Source: Rhodobacteraceae bacterium UBA2776 | Lineage (GTDB): Bacteria > Pseudomonadota > Alphaproteobacteria > Rhodobacterales > Rhodobacteraceae | Assembly: GCA_002352425.1 (NCBI GenBank) | Contig: DEIK01000088.1 | Span: forward strand, 7,121 to 30,356 | Direction of reading: 5' to 3' | Length of the DNA stretch: 23,236 bases | In this document: positions 1 to 7,949 of the stretch, piece after piece | How positions within the stretch are numbered: position 1 is the first letter of the stretch | How the letters are laid out: each line of letters begins with the position of its first letter | The notes under the pieces: model-generated | Databases searched by the model: none | Told to the model about the DNA's origin: nothing | The model's input: the letters and a program-made list of their open reading frames with translations, nothing else | Made by a program: the position numbers and the translations under genes

Positions 1-143
1 GCGGTCGAGGGGTTCAGCATCACAAAGAAGGCTTTGCGCCCCTCGGGTTCCCACACGCGGGTCAGCGAATAGCGGTACTTTTCGCAGTCCGAATAGATCG
101 CGGTAGAGTGCGCATCGTCTTTTTGATGGGTGCGAGTGATCAT
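1..143 (-). CDS. DUF1643 family protein, N-terminal fragment (runs off left edge)
   Basis: Only the first 47 codons are inside the window. The protein begins MITRTHQKDD and contains SDCEKYRYSLTR and FFVMLNPST, the conserved opening of DUF1643 proteins, a family of unknown biochemical function common in Rhodobacterales. The ATG at 141-143 is preceded by GGCGGAGAA, a good ribosome binding site, and the stop of the upstream aldehyde dehydrogenase gene lies only 9 nt before it, so the two are probably co-transcribed. The rest of the gene lies outside the window, so integrity cannot be judged. Confidence 0.75.
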   Translation of the reverse strand, partial: MITRTHQKDDAHSTAIYSDCEKYRYSLTRVWEPEGRKAFFVMLNPST

Positions 144-152
144 TTCTCCGCC

Positions 153-2501
153 CTATTCGCCATATGGCACCCAGATGTTTTTCACTTCTGTGGCGTGCAT
201 CAGAAATTCGCGACCCTCACCCGCGTTGAACCAGTTACGCGACCGCCCATTGTTGACCCAAGTGCGTTTCAGGTTGCTGGCCGAAGCGCGCTCGATTTCG
301 CCGGATAAATCAGTCGAGGAAAACGACCACATCGCATCGACATCCATATGGCCCGCTAGGGGTTTGGCAAGATCTGCGTGGGCGCCCGTTAGGATGTTGA
401 CCACCCCGGCTGGTACGTCCGAGGTATCCAGCACTTGGTAGAAATCCGTTGCGGCCAAAGGAGCGGGTTGGCTGGCGGCCAAAACGCAGGTGTTGCCCAT
501 CGTAATTGCCGGTGCCATCACTGAAATCAAGCCCAGTAGAGGGGCCTCGTCAGGGCAGAGCGCGCCGATCACGCCAACAGGTTCTTTCATTGCCAAAGCA
601 ATGCCGCGGATCGGAACGCCATGGGCCTGGCCGTCATATTTGTCAGCCCAAGCGCCATAAGTGAATAGGCGTGAAATGGAGGCGTCGACCTCTTTGCGCC
701 CGCCTGATGTGCCACTAAGATCACTCAGGCGTTGGGTGAATTCGTCGGCGCGGGCTGACAAGTTTTCAGCGATGTAGTACAGGATTTGCGCGCGCAAATG
801 CCCAGTGGATTTGCCCCAAGATTTGGCGGCATGGGCGGCCTCGACTGCGTTGCGCACGTCTTTGCGCGACCCGTCCCCGACATGGCCTAACAACTTGCCT
901 TTGGGGGACCAGATCGCGGTGGAATAGCCGCTGTCAGGGCGGGTCTGTTTGCCGCCGACATACATCTTGGCGGTGCGGTCCAGTCCTTGGGCGTTGGCGT
1001 CCGAGCGGGCCTCAACTGCTGCTGGCGGCTTAAGTGATTTGTTGTCTGATTTGGGCTTGGTATAGGCTGATAGCCCTTCCCAACCGCCTTCGCGGCCAAA
1101 ACCGCTTTCGCGTACGCCGCCAAACCCGGCCGCCGCGTCAAACAGGTTGGCGGCGTTGACCCAAACCACGCCTGCAGCCAGTTTTGGCGCGATGTCTAGC
1201 GCTAGATTAATGTTCTCGCTCCAAACACTTGCGGCCAGTCCGTATCGGGTGTTGTTGGCCAGTTGCACGGCCTCGGCGGGGGTGCGAAATGTGGTCGCAA
1301 CCAGCACGGGGCCAAAGATTTCTTCCTGCATCAACATGCTGGATGATTGCAGGCCGGTGATCAAGGTTGGCGGGTAGTAGTAGCCTTGATCTGGTAGGGT
1401 ACAATTGGCGTGATAAACTTCACCCTCGGGTCCACCTTTGGCGACCATTTCAGTGACCATGGCATGTTGGCTGGGGTCGATTAACGCGCCGATGTCGATG
1501 CATTTGTCCAGCGGATCACCCATGATGAGGCCGTCCATGCGCAGGCGCAATTTCGCGTAGAAATTGTCGGCGATGCCCTCTTGGATCAGCAGGCGCGACC
1601 CGGCACAGCAGACTTGGCCTTGGTTGAACCAAATTGCGTCCACCAGCCCCTCGACCGCACTGTCGATGTCAGCGTCGTCAAACACGATGTAGGGGGATTT
1701 ACCGCCCAACTCGAGTGTCAATGCTTTGCCCGCGCCAGCCGTGGCCTCGCGGATACGGCGACCAACGGCGGTCGAACCTGTAAAGGCAATTTTGGCAATA
1801 TCGGGGTGATTGACGATCATTTCCCCCACCGCTCCATTGCCAGTGACGATGTTGACGACACCCTTTGGCAGGCCCGCCTCAACACAGATTTCGGCGAACA
1901 AAAGGGCCGTGAGCGAGGTGAATTCAGCCGGTTTCAAAACGCAAGCATTGCCCATCGCAATGGCAGGGGCGATTTTCCAGGACAGCATCAACAGCGGGAA
2001 GTTCCAAGGGATGATCTGACCGCAAACGCCCAGCGGTTCGGCATCTGGCAACTCGGATTCCATCAGTTGGGCCATGCCGGCGTGATAATAGAAATACCGC
2101 TGCACTTGCGGGATGTCGATGTCGCGGCTTTCGCGGATCGGTTTGCCGTTGTCCAGCGTTTCAAGCACCGCAAACAGGCGGCTGTGTTTCTGGATCAAAC
2201 GGGCGATGGCATAAAGCACTTTGGCGCGCTCATGCCCTGATGTTTTGGCCCATTTTTTCTGGGCCTTGGTGGCGGCGGCAACGGCGGTGTTCACATCATC
2301 TACGCTGGCCTGTGTGACCATGGCCAACACGTTGCCAGTGGCAGGATTTCTGCTGGCAAATCCGTCGTGGTGATCGGTAAATTCGCCTGAAATGAATTGT
2401 CCCATTTTGCCGTTATGTTTGACAATCCATGCCAATGCTTCGCCGGCATTTTCGGGGGCGGGGCCATAGTCCATAGTGTCAAAAATATCTTTTACTGTCA
2501 T
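153..2501 (-). CDS. Two-domain aldehyde dehydrogenase, ALDH16 type
   Basis: A 782-residue protein made of two ALDH modules. The first (about 1-490) is complete: an NAD-site FTGSTAVG around 241, the general-base glutamate in LTLELGGKSP (about E264) and the nucleophile in FNQGQVCC (about C298). The second (about 510-782, from MYVGGKQT) keeps ALDH-like blocks such as MAPAITMGNTCVL and GVVNILTG but stops without any catalytic glutamate or cysteine block and ends NIWVPYGE. This catalytic-plus-dead arrangement is that of ALDH16, whose bacterial form was structurally described from Loktanella, also a Rhodobacterales member. The reaction would be NAD-dependent oxidation of an aldehyde to an acid. An upstream TTG at 2513 overlaps the deoC stop; the ATG at 2501 was preferred because GGATAAG sits just before it. 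Tight spacing to deoC suggests acetaldehyde as one possible substrate (inference). Confidence 0.9.
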   Translation of the reverse strand: MTVKDIFDTMDYGPAPENAGEALAWIVKHNGKMGQFISGEFTDHHDGFASRNPATGNVLAMVTQASVDDVNTAVAAATKAQKKWAKTSGHERAKVLYAIARLIQKHSRLFAVLETLDNGKPIRESRDIDIPQVQRYFYYHAGMAQLMESELPDAEPLGVCGQIIPWNFPLLMLSWKIAPAIAMGNACVLKPAEFTSLTALLFAEICVEAGLPKGVVNIVTGNGAVGEMIVNHPDIAKIAFTGSTAVGRRIREATAGAGKALTLELGGKSPYIVFDDADIDSAVEGLVDAIWFNQGQVCCAGSRLLIQEGIADNFYAKLRLRMDGLIMGDPLDKCIDIGALIDPSQHAMVTEMVAKGGPEGEVYHANCTLPDQGYYYPPTLITGLQSSSMLMQEEIFGPVLVATTFRTPAEAVQLANNTRYGLAASVWSENINLALDIAPKLAAGVVWVNAANLFDAAAGFGGVRESGFGREGGWEGLSAYTKPKSDNKSLKPPAAVEARSDANAQGLDRTAKMYVGGKQTRPDSGYSTAIWSPKGKLLGHVGDGSRKDVRNAVEAAHAAKSWGKSTGHLRAQILYYIAENLSARADEFTQRLSDLSGTSGGRKEVDASISRLFTYGAWADKYDGQAHGVPIRGIALAMKEPVGVIGALCPDEAPLLGLISVMAPAITMGNTCVLAASQPAPLAATDFYQVLDTSDVPAGVVNILTGAHADLAKPLAGHMDVDAMWSFSSTDLSGEIERASASNLKRTWVNNGRSRNWFNAGEGREFLMHATEVKNIWVPYGE

Positions 2502-2505
2502 GGTC

Positions 2506-3510
2506 TTATCCAATCGCGTGGCGGTAAGAGGCAGAGTAATTGCCGGTCACATGGTGTTCCAGCTGGCGTTCTAAATCGCCCAGCAAGGAGGACGCGCCAA
2601 AGCGGAACATGTCGGGGGACAGCCAGCGATCGCCCAACTCGTCTTTGATCAGGGACAGGTAGGTTACGGCGTCCTTGGCCTTGGAGATGCCGCCCGCCGG
2701 TTTATAGCCGACGCGAAACCCTGTGCGCATGTGGTAGTCGCGGATGGCGCGGATCATCACCAGCGAGACAGGCAGGGTGGCATTCACAGATTCCTTACCT
2801 GTCGAGGTTTTGATGAAATCTGCCCCTGCCATCATACAAACGAGCGAAGCGCGCGCGACGTTTCTTAGCGAGCCAAGTTCGCCGGTGGCCAAGATCGCTT
2901 TGACGTGGGCATCGCCACAGGCGGCGCGAAACTCTTTCATTTCGTCGTACAGCGCCTGCCAGTTTCCGGTTAGCGCGTGGCGGCGGGAAATTACGATGTC
3001 GATCTCGGCGGCACCGGCTTTGACGCTCTCACCGATTTCGGCAACCCGCAGGTGGAACGGTGACAGGCCAGCTGGAAACCCCGTGGAAACCGCGGCGACA
3101 GGCACGCCCGAACCGGCCAGCGCGTCAACGGCTGTGGCAACCATGTCGTGGTAGACACAGATTGCACCTGTGGTGATGTTTGGCATGCCCAATGCGCCCA
3201 GAATGTCAGCGCGCACGGGTTGGCGGGCTTTGGCACACAGGCGACGTACGCGCCCTACGGTGTCGTCGCCAGACAGGGTTGTCAGGTCAATCATGGTGAT
3301 CGCCTTGAGCATCCACGCGGCTTGAAATTCCTTTTTCACGGACCGGCGACCGGGCAAGGTTTTGGCGCGGCGTTCGATGGCCGAGGTGTTGGCCTGTGCG
3401 CCCATCACCCAATCCATGTCCAAATCCATGCCAGTGTTGCGTGGTTCATGCACTTGGGGCAGGCCTGCGGTGGTGGTGGAGCTCAATGTGGGGTCTGATT
3501 TTGTCTGCAA
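2506..3510 (-). CDS. deoC: Deoxyribose-phosphate aldolase
   Basis: Class I aldolase cleaving 2-deoxy-D-ribose-5-phosphate to glyceraldehyde-3-phosphate and acetaldehyde in deoxynucleoside catabolism. With the chosen start (334 residues) the Schiff-base lysine is K234 in DFIKTSTGK, the catalytic aspartate is D171 in EIDIVIS, and the second lysine is K270 in GYKPAGGI. The roughly 60-residue N-terminal extension before the TIM barrel is common in alphaproteobacterial DeoC. The start is a TTG at 3510: AAGGGAG lies 8 nt upstream, while the ATG at 3558 has no visible binding site and adds an atypical basic peptide. The stop codon lies 4 nt before the ALDH16 ATG, indicating an operon. A weak promoter-like element is present upstream. 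Confidence 0.93.
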   Translation of the reverse strand: MQTKSDPTLSSTTTAGLPQVHEPRNTGMDLDMDWVMGAQANTSAIERRAKTLPGRRSVKKEFQAAWMLKAITMIDLTTLSGDDTVGRVRRLCAKARQPVRADILGALGMPNITTGAICVYHDMVATAVDALAGSGVPVAAVSTGFPAGLSPFHLRVAEIGESVKAGAAEIDIVISRRHALTGNWQALYDEMKEFRAACGDAHVKAILATGELGSLRNVARASLVCMMAGADFIKTSTGKESVNATLPVSLVMIRAIRDYHMRTGFRVGYKPAGGISKAKDAVTYLSLIKDELGDRWLSPDMFRFGASSLLGDLERQLEHHVTGNYSASYRHAIG

Positions 3511-3566
3511 CGTTCTGGCTCCCTTGGTGCGCCATTTGGGCCGTCTGTGAGGGGTCACGGTCTCAT

Positions 3567-3601
3567 AATATAGGGGGGTAGTGCAAGTTTTACCAATTGG
3601 T
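3567..3601 (-). promoter_or_regulatory. Putative deoC promoter with overlapping palindrome
   Basis: In the 90-nt gap between the xdhC stop and the deoC start, reading on the minus strand, TTGGTA (3596-3591) and TATATT (3572-3567) are spaced by 18 nt and could be -35 and -10 boxes. The -35 overlaps a perfect 10-bp palindrome ACCAATTGGT at 3592-3601, the same core as one of the operators in front of the TetR gene near 15.9 kb. The assignment is by eye and weak. Confidence 0.3.
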
Positions 3602-4518
3602 CAAGGTTGTTGTGCGGATTGCAACACTTCAGCAAGCACGCTGACCGATAGGGTTCGTGCATCGCGGGCAGACGGGATCAGACCGATCGGCCCCTTTAGG
3701 CGAGCGACGTCATTGGCGTCCGCGCCCAAGGCCGAGATCTCGTCATGGCGGGCGTCGCGGGCGCGCTGGCTGCCCTGTGCGCCAATGTAAAACGCTGGTG
3801 ATTTTAGGGCGGCGGATAGGATTGGCGGCTCCCATTCGTGGTCGTGAAAGAACAGCAGGATGGCGGACCATTGATCGGGGGCTATGTCGGTGGGGTAGGC
3901 GGCCTGTTTCAGGTGTTGGGTCTTGCTGCCGTGGGAAGCGGCGAAGTCCAGGGTTTCGTCGTCCGGCGATAGCAGAAGGTTGGGGTAGCCAGCCGATTGG
4001 ACAAGGGCGGCGAAGGTGCAGGCTTCGGGACCTTTGCCGAACACGTAGAAAAAGATATCGGGTTCAAACCGGACGTTGAAGTGGTCTCCGTTTGGGCCGG
4101 TTTCGCCGTTATCAGTGACCTGCATTGCACCGGTGTCGGGGGTGATGTTCAGGGTGCAGGGTCGGCGCGCGCTGCGATTATCGTCAAGGGCTTCGAGGGC
4201 TTGTTTGCAGGGCCGCGGGATCAACAGGATTTCGAGGCTGCCGCCGCAAGGCAAGGCCAAATCGGCGAATTTGGAGCCACGGCCGTAAAGCACACGCATT
4301 GGCTCACCGTTTTTCAGCGCGGTTTTGGCGTGATGCTCGATATCGGATTCAATACAGCCCGAAGAAAGAGTCCCGACCCTTTGGCCGCCAGCCAGTATCG
4401 CCATTGTTGCGCCGAGCGGACGATACGATGGGCCGTCAATGCCAATGATCACGGCCAAAACGCCATCTTCGGGCGCCATACGCAGGGCGTGGATCGGATC
4501 GGGATTTGGTGTGTTCAT
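3601..4518 (-). CDS. XdhC/CoxI family molybdenum-hydroxylase maturation protein
   Basis: A 305-residue protein of the XdhC/CoxI family, cytoplasmic factors that help insert sulfurated molybdenum cofactor into xanthine-dehydrogenase-family enzymes. The N-terminal XdhC/CoxI domain shows IDGPSYRPLGATMAI and GTLSSGCIESDI (about 28-61). The C-terminal Rossmann-like domain begins near FYVFGKGPEA and carries YIGAQGSQRARDAR. ATG 4518 was chosen over an adjacent TTG; no strong ribosome binding site is seen. It is divergent from coxD, 142 nt away, so although it reads with deoC it most likely serves the neighbouring Mo-hydroxylase (inference). It could equally serve another enzyme of the family elsewhere in the genome. 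Confidence 0.85.
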   Translation of the reverse strand: MNTPNPDPIHALRMAPEDGVLAVIIGIDGPSYRPLGATMAILAGGQRVGTLSSGCIESDIEHHAKTALKNGEPMRVLYGRGSKFADLALPCGGSLEILLIPRPCKQALEALDDNRSARRPCTLNITPDTGAMQVTDNGETGPNGDHFNVRFEPDIFFYVFGKGPEACTFAALVQSAGYPNLLLSPDDETLDFAASHGSKTQHLKQAAYPTDIAPDQWSAILLFFHDHEWEPPILSAALKSPAFYIGAQGSQRARDARHDEISALGADANDVARLKGPIGLIPSARDARTLSVSVLAEVLQSAQQP

Positions 4519-4660
4519 CAAGTGGGCCAGTCGAAAATGAAATCGGAGATTTGATCATAGGCGGATGAGTGGGATCGGCAAGGGGGCTTGACCAGATCAG
4601 GTTGGAACGGCACCTTCACCGTGAAACTGAACGCATCTCATACAGGGTACAAGTGACGAT

Positions 4661-5575
4661 ATGATCCAGCCACCTGCCAATATCGACGATACGATCGACC
4701 TGCTTGCCACGCAGAATTACATTTGCAATCGCGGGTTGGGGACCGTGGCGTTTTTGGCGCTGAGCCTTGGCAAACCGCTGTTCCTTGAAGGAGAGGCTGG
4801 GGTTGGCAAGACCGAGATTGCCAAGGCCATCGCGGCGGCGCTTGGGCGCAAATTGATCCGGTTGCAATGCTATGAGGGCTTGGATGCGGCGTCGGCGATT
4901 TATGAGTGGAACTTTGCCGCCCAGATGATCGCCATTCGCACCGCCGAAGCATCAGGGGCTGCGGATCGTAACGCATTGAAGGATGAGCTGTTTTCCGAGG
5001 ATTATTTGATACGTCGACCGCTACTTGAGGCGATGGAGAGCTATCCCGAAGGTCCGCCTGTGTTGTTGATTGACGAGGTGGATCGTACCGACGAGCCGTT
5101 TGAGGCGTTTTTGCTGGAAGCCTTGTCGGATTTTCAGGTCACGATCCCTGAATTGGGCACCGTGCGTGCGCCAGAGCCGCCGATTGTGATTCTGACCTCG
5201 AACCGCACCCGCGAAGTGCATGATGCGCTAAAGCGGCGGTGTTTGTATCACTGGGTGGACTATCCGGACCATGAACGCGAGGTCGAGATTTTGCGCCAAC
5301 GGGTGCCGGAATGTACTGCGACTTTGTCGGCGGAAATTGTCGCCTTTGTGCAGCGGTTGCGCGGGCAAGATTTGTTCAAGAATCCTGGTGTGGCCGAATC
5401 CGTGGATTGGGCGCGCTGTTTGATCGCGCTGGACGCGGTGTCGCTGTCGCCGGAAATGGTGTCAGACACCCTGGGTGCAGTGTTGAAATATCAAGACGAT
5501 ATTGCCAAAATCGCTGGCTCCGAAGCGACGCGGATATTGGATGATGCGCGGGCTGATATCGCGCGGATGGCCTGA
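4661..5575 (+). CDS. coxD: MoxR-type AAA+ ATPase of the cox cluster (CoxD-like)
   Basis: A 304-residue MoxR-family AAA+ ATPase. Walker A is GEAGVGKT (44-51), Walker B is VLLIDEVDR (about 134-142) and sensor 1 is in VILTSNRTRE (about 175). In cox clusters this protein, CoxD, works as a chaperone-like ATPase with the VWA protein CoxE and is needed to build the Cu/Mo site of CO dehydrogenase. The same role here is inferred from position. It starts the plus-strand operon and its stop is 2 nt before the coxE start. The ATG at 4661 has only a weak upstream purine stretch. The 142 nt between xdhC and coxD carry no promoter I could define. Confidence 0.9.
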   Translation: MIQPPANIDDTIDLLATQNYICNRGLGTVAFLALSLGKPLFLEGEAGVGKTEIAKAIAAALGRKLIRLQCYEGLDAASAIYEWNFAAQMIAIRTAEASGAADRNALKDELFSEDYLIRRPLLEAMESYPEGPPVLLIDEVDRTDEPFEAFLLEALSDFQVTIPELGTVRAPEPPIVILTSNRTREVHDALKRRCLYHWVDYPDHEREVEILRQRVPECTATLSAEIVAFVQRLRGQDLFKNPGVAESVDWARCLIALDAVSLSPEMVSDTLGAVLKYQDDIAKIAGSEATRILDDARADIARMA

Positions 5576-5577
5576 TC

Positions 5578-6804
5578 GTGGGGGACGTTCTACCGAAAAC
5601 GGACGGACGGCTGGTCGAGAATATTGTGCATTTCGGGCGGGCGTTGCGCAAGGCCGGCGTGACAGTTGGCACCTCGCAGGTGCAAAACGCGATTGAAGCG
5701 GTGGAGCGGGCAGGGTTCACCAAGCGGGGTGATTTTTACCACGCGCTGCGGACCACTTTGATCACAAGGCCAGAGCATTTGGAAACCTACCATCAGGTGT
5801 TCAATTTCTTTTGGCGCGATCCGGAATATCTGGAGCGGATGCTGAAGATGATGTTGCCGCTGGTGCAGGCGATGGGGGCTGAAGAAGACCAAGACCCAAA
5901 GGCCGCCGAGCGCCGCGCTGCCGAGGCCCTGATGGATGACCAAGAGCGCGAGGGGCAAGCACCGGAGCGCGAAGAGGTCGAGCTGGATGCGCAGTTCACG
6001 GGGTCGGATGCCGAGGTGCTGAACACGATGGATTTTGAGCAGATGTCGGCAGCAGAGATGGTTCAGGCTGTTGCGGCGATCCAGTCATTGCGACTGCCGC
6101 TGACGCCGCTGAAGACGCGCCGCTATGTGGGGGCAAGTCACGGCAACAAACCTGACATTCGTGGCATGATGCGACGGTCCTTGCGCAAAGGCGGCGAAAT
6201 CGACCGGATGTTGTTGAAAAGGCCACGGGTGCGGCCGCCCAACCTTGTGACGCTCTGCGATATTTCGGGGTCGATGACGGTTTACTCACGGATGATGCTG
6301 CATTTCCTGCATGCGCTGATTTGGGCGCCGAACCCTGATTGGGGCAAGGTACATGGCTTCACCTTTGGCACACAACTTAGCAATGTCACGCGTGCGTTGC
6401 ATCTTAAGGATGTTGACGACGCGCTGGCGGCCGCAGGGCAGGACGCGCCGGACTGGCAGGGCGGCACGCGGATTGGCGCGGCGCTGCATCGGTTTAACCG
6501 AGACTGGTCGCGCCGGGTGCTGGGGCAAGGCGCGGTGGTGTTGTTGATCACGGACGGGTTGGAGCGTGGGGATACGCAGCAACTGGAGCGCGAAGCCGAG
6601 CGGCTGTCGCTGTCGTGTCATAGGTTGATTTGGCTGAATCCGTTGCTACGCTGGGACGAATTTAGCCCCAAAGCGCAGGGTATTCGCGCCATCCTACCCA
6701 ATGTCGATAGCTTCTATGGCTGCCACTCGCTGAATTCGTTGGCGGAACTGGGCCAAACCCTTAGTGGTGCGGGTGAGAAAGAGCGGTTGATGCACTTGTT
6801 GTAA
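5578..6804 (+). CDS. coxE: VWA domain protein of the cox cluster (CoxE-like)
   Basis: A 408-residue VWA-containing protein. An N-terminal helical region, rich in acidic and charged residues around 100-145, precedes the VWA domain. The MIDAS metal site is complete: DISGS (228-232), threonine in GGTRIG (about 296) and aspartate in LLITDG (about 325). It is the usual partner of the MoxR ATPase encoded just upstream. The start is a GTG only 2 nt after the coxD stop, with GGATGG upstream within coxD, which suggests translational coupling. In the best-studied CO dehydrogenase system CoxD and CoxE act together in active-site maturation; the extension to this enzyme is inference. Confidence 0.9.
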   Translation: MGDVLPKTDGRLVENIVHFGRALRKAGVTVGTSQVQNAIEAVERAGFTKRGDFYHALRTTLITRPEHLETYHQVFNFFWRDPEYLERMLKMMLPLVQAMGAEEDQDPKAAERRAAEALMDDQEREGQAPEREEVELDAQFTGSDAEVLNTMDFEQMSAAEMVQAVAAIQSLRLPLTPLKTRRYVGASHGNKPDIRGMMRRSLRKGGEIDRMLLKRPRVRPPNLVTLCDISGSMTVYSRMMLHFLHALIWAPNPDWGKVHGFTFGTQLSNVTRALHLKDVDDALAAAGQDAPDWQGGTRIGAALHRFNRDWSRRVLGQGAVVLLITDGLERGDTQQLEREAERLSLSCHRLIWLNPLLRWDEFSPKAQGIRAILPNVDSFYGCHSLNSLAELGQTLSGAGEKERLMHLL

Positions 6805-6829
6805 GGAAAAGCTGAGAAATCTAAGCCCC

Positions 6830-6857
6830 TTGCTTCGAATCGTAGCAGCGGTATGAT
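6830..6857 (+). promoter_or_regulatory. Putative promoter for coxGSLM
   Basis: In the 86-nt gap between coxE and coxG, TTGCTT (6830-6835) and TATGAT (6852-6857) are separated by 16 nt and resemble a sigma-70 promoter. It would give the structural genes a transcript independent of coxDE. No terminator is visible between coxE and coxG, so read-through is also possible. Confidence 0.35.
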
Positions 6858-6890
6858 GGGCACCTTAGGCATTGAAAGATTGGTATAAAT

Positions 6891-7364
6891 ATGGATATGA
6901 CAGGTGAATATCAAATTACGGCCCCGCGTGACGTGGTTTGGACGGCGTTGAACGACGCCGAAGTGTTGAAGGCATGCATACCGGGATGCCAAGAGTTAGA
7001 GAAAACATCTGACACAGAAATGAACGCCAAAGTTGTTTTGAAAATCGGACCTGTGAAGGCGAAATTCAATGGCGAAGTTGAGTTGATCAACATCGAGGCA
7101 CCAGCCAGCTACACCATTCAGGGCGAAGGATCGGGCGGCATTGCCGGATTTGCCAAGGGGCATGCCGACGTTGTGCTGGTTGAGGATGGTGAAGGCACCA
7201 TTTTAAGTTTTACTGCCCATGCCAATGTGGGTGGCAAGATCGCGCAATTGGGCAGTCGGCTGATCGATTCAACGGCCAAGAAACTGGCCAACAAGTTTTT
7301 TGACAATTTCCACGATTATCTAAGCAATGACGACTCCGAGGAGGAAGAGCCGACGGGTCAATAA
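6891..7364 (+). CDS. coxG: CoxG family protein (SRPBCC fold)
   Basis: A 157-residue protein of the CoxG/SRPBCC family. It opens MDMTGEYQITAPRDVVW and contains LKACIPGCQEL and KIGPVKAKFNGEV, the hallmark CoxG blocks forming a hydrophobic-cavity helix-grip fold. It ends in an acidic tail (DDSEEEEPTGQ). CoxG proteins link CO-dehydrogenase-type enzymes to the membrane and quinone pool. No signal peptide or membrane segment is present. The gene leads coxS by 42 nt. The tail is short compared with CoxG proteins that carry a hydrophobic C-terminal membrane anchor, so direct membrane insertion is not supported. Confidence 0.9.
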   Translation: MDMTGEYQITAPRDVVWTALNDAEVLKACIPGCQELEKTSDTEMNAKVVLKIGPVKAKFNGEVELINIEAPASYTIQGEGSGGIAGFAKGHADVVLVEDGEGTILSFTAHANVGGKIAQLGSRLIDSTAKKLANKFFDNFHDYLSNDDSEEEEPTGQ

Positions 7365-7406
7365 GAAATGGGCGGGCTGCACGGCGCGTCGGTCAGGGAG
7401 GACCAT

Positions 7407-7877
7407 ATGACAACGATAAATATGACAGTGAATGGCAAGGCGGTCAGCGGGGATGTCCCCGATCAGACGCTTTTGTCAGAGTTTTTGCGCGAAAACCTGC
7501 GCCTGACCGGCACCCATGTCGGCTGCGACACCAGCCAATGTGGCGCATGTGTTGTGCATATCAACGGCAAACCTGTGAAGAGTTGCTCGACCTTGGCCGC
7601 GTCATTGGACGGGGCGGATGTTAAGACCATCGAGGGGGTTTCCAATGGGGAACTGCACCCGATGCAGCAAGCGTTCAACGATAATCACGGCCTGCAATGC
7701 GGGTTCTGCACGCCGGGGATGATTATGACCAGTATCGACATGGTCGAGCGGTACAAGGCGGCGGGCAAGGACCTGACCTCTGACGCCATTCGGGCCGAGC
7801 TGGAGGGCAATATTTGCCGCTGCACGGGTTACCATAACATTGTGAAGTCCATCGAGGACGCCGCTGCGAAAATGTGA
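7407..7877 (+). CDS. coxS: Small iron-sulfur subunit of form II CO-dehydrogenase-family enzyme
   Basis: A 156-residue [2Fe-2S] subunit. The plant-type ferredoxin cluster is bound by cysteines in GCDTSQCGACVVHINGKPVK and the cysteine after it (C40, C45, C48, C60). The second cluster domain has CGFC (C98, C101) and CRC (C137, C139), with TPGMIM and TGYHNIV around them. The electron path is Mo site to 2Fe-2S clusters to FAD. The start at ATG 7407 is set by GGGAGGA 5 nt upstream. A longer reading from 7368 lacks family similarity. First of the S-L-M triplet. Confidence 0.95.
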   Translation: MTTINMTVNGKAVSGDVPDQTLLSEFLRENLRLTGTHVGCDTSQCGACVVHINGKPVKSCSTLAASLDGADVKTIEGVSNGELHPMQQAFNDNHGLQCGFCTPGMIMTSIDMVERYKAAGKDLTSDAIRAELEGNICRCTGYHNIVKSIEDAAAKM

Positions 7878-7949
7878 TTGGCGCGCTGTGAACCGAGCCC
7901 ATGAATTTGGGCTGTTCGGATCACGCGGCCACAACGAGGGAGATTGAAG

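Noticed and set aside
1581..2240. A 219-residue plus-strand frame in the ALDH16 gene
   Set aside because: It is antisense to the catalytic ALDH domain and has no family similarity.
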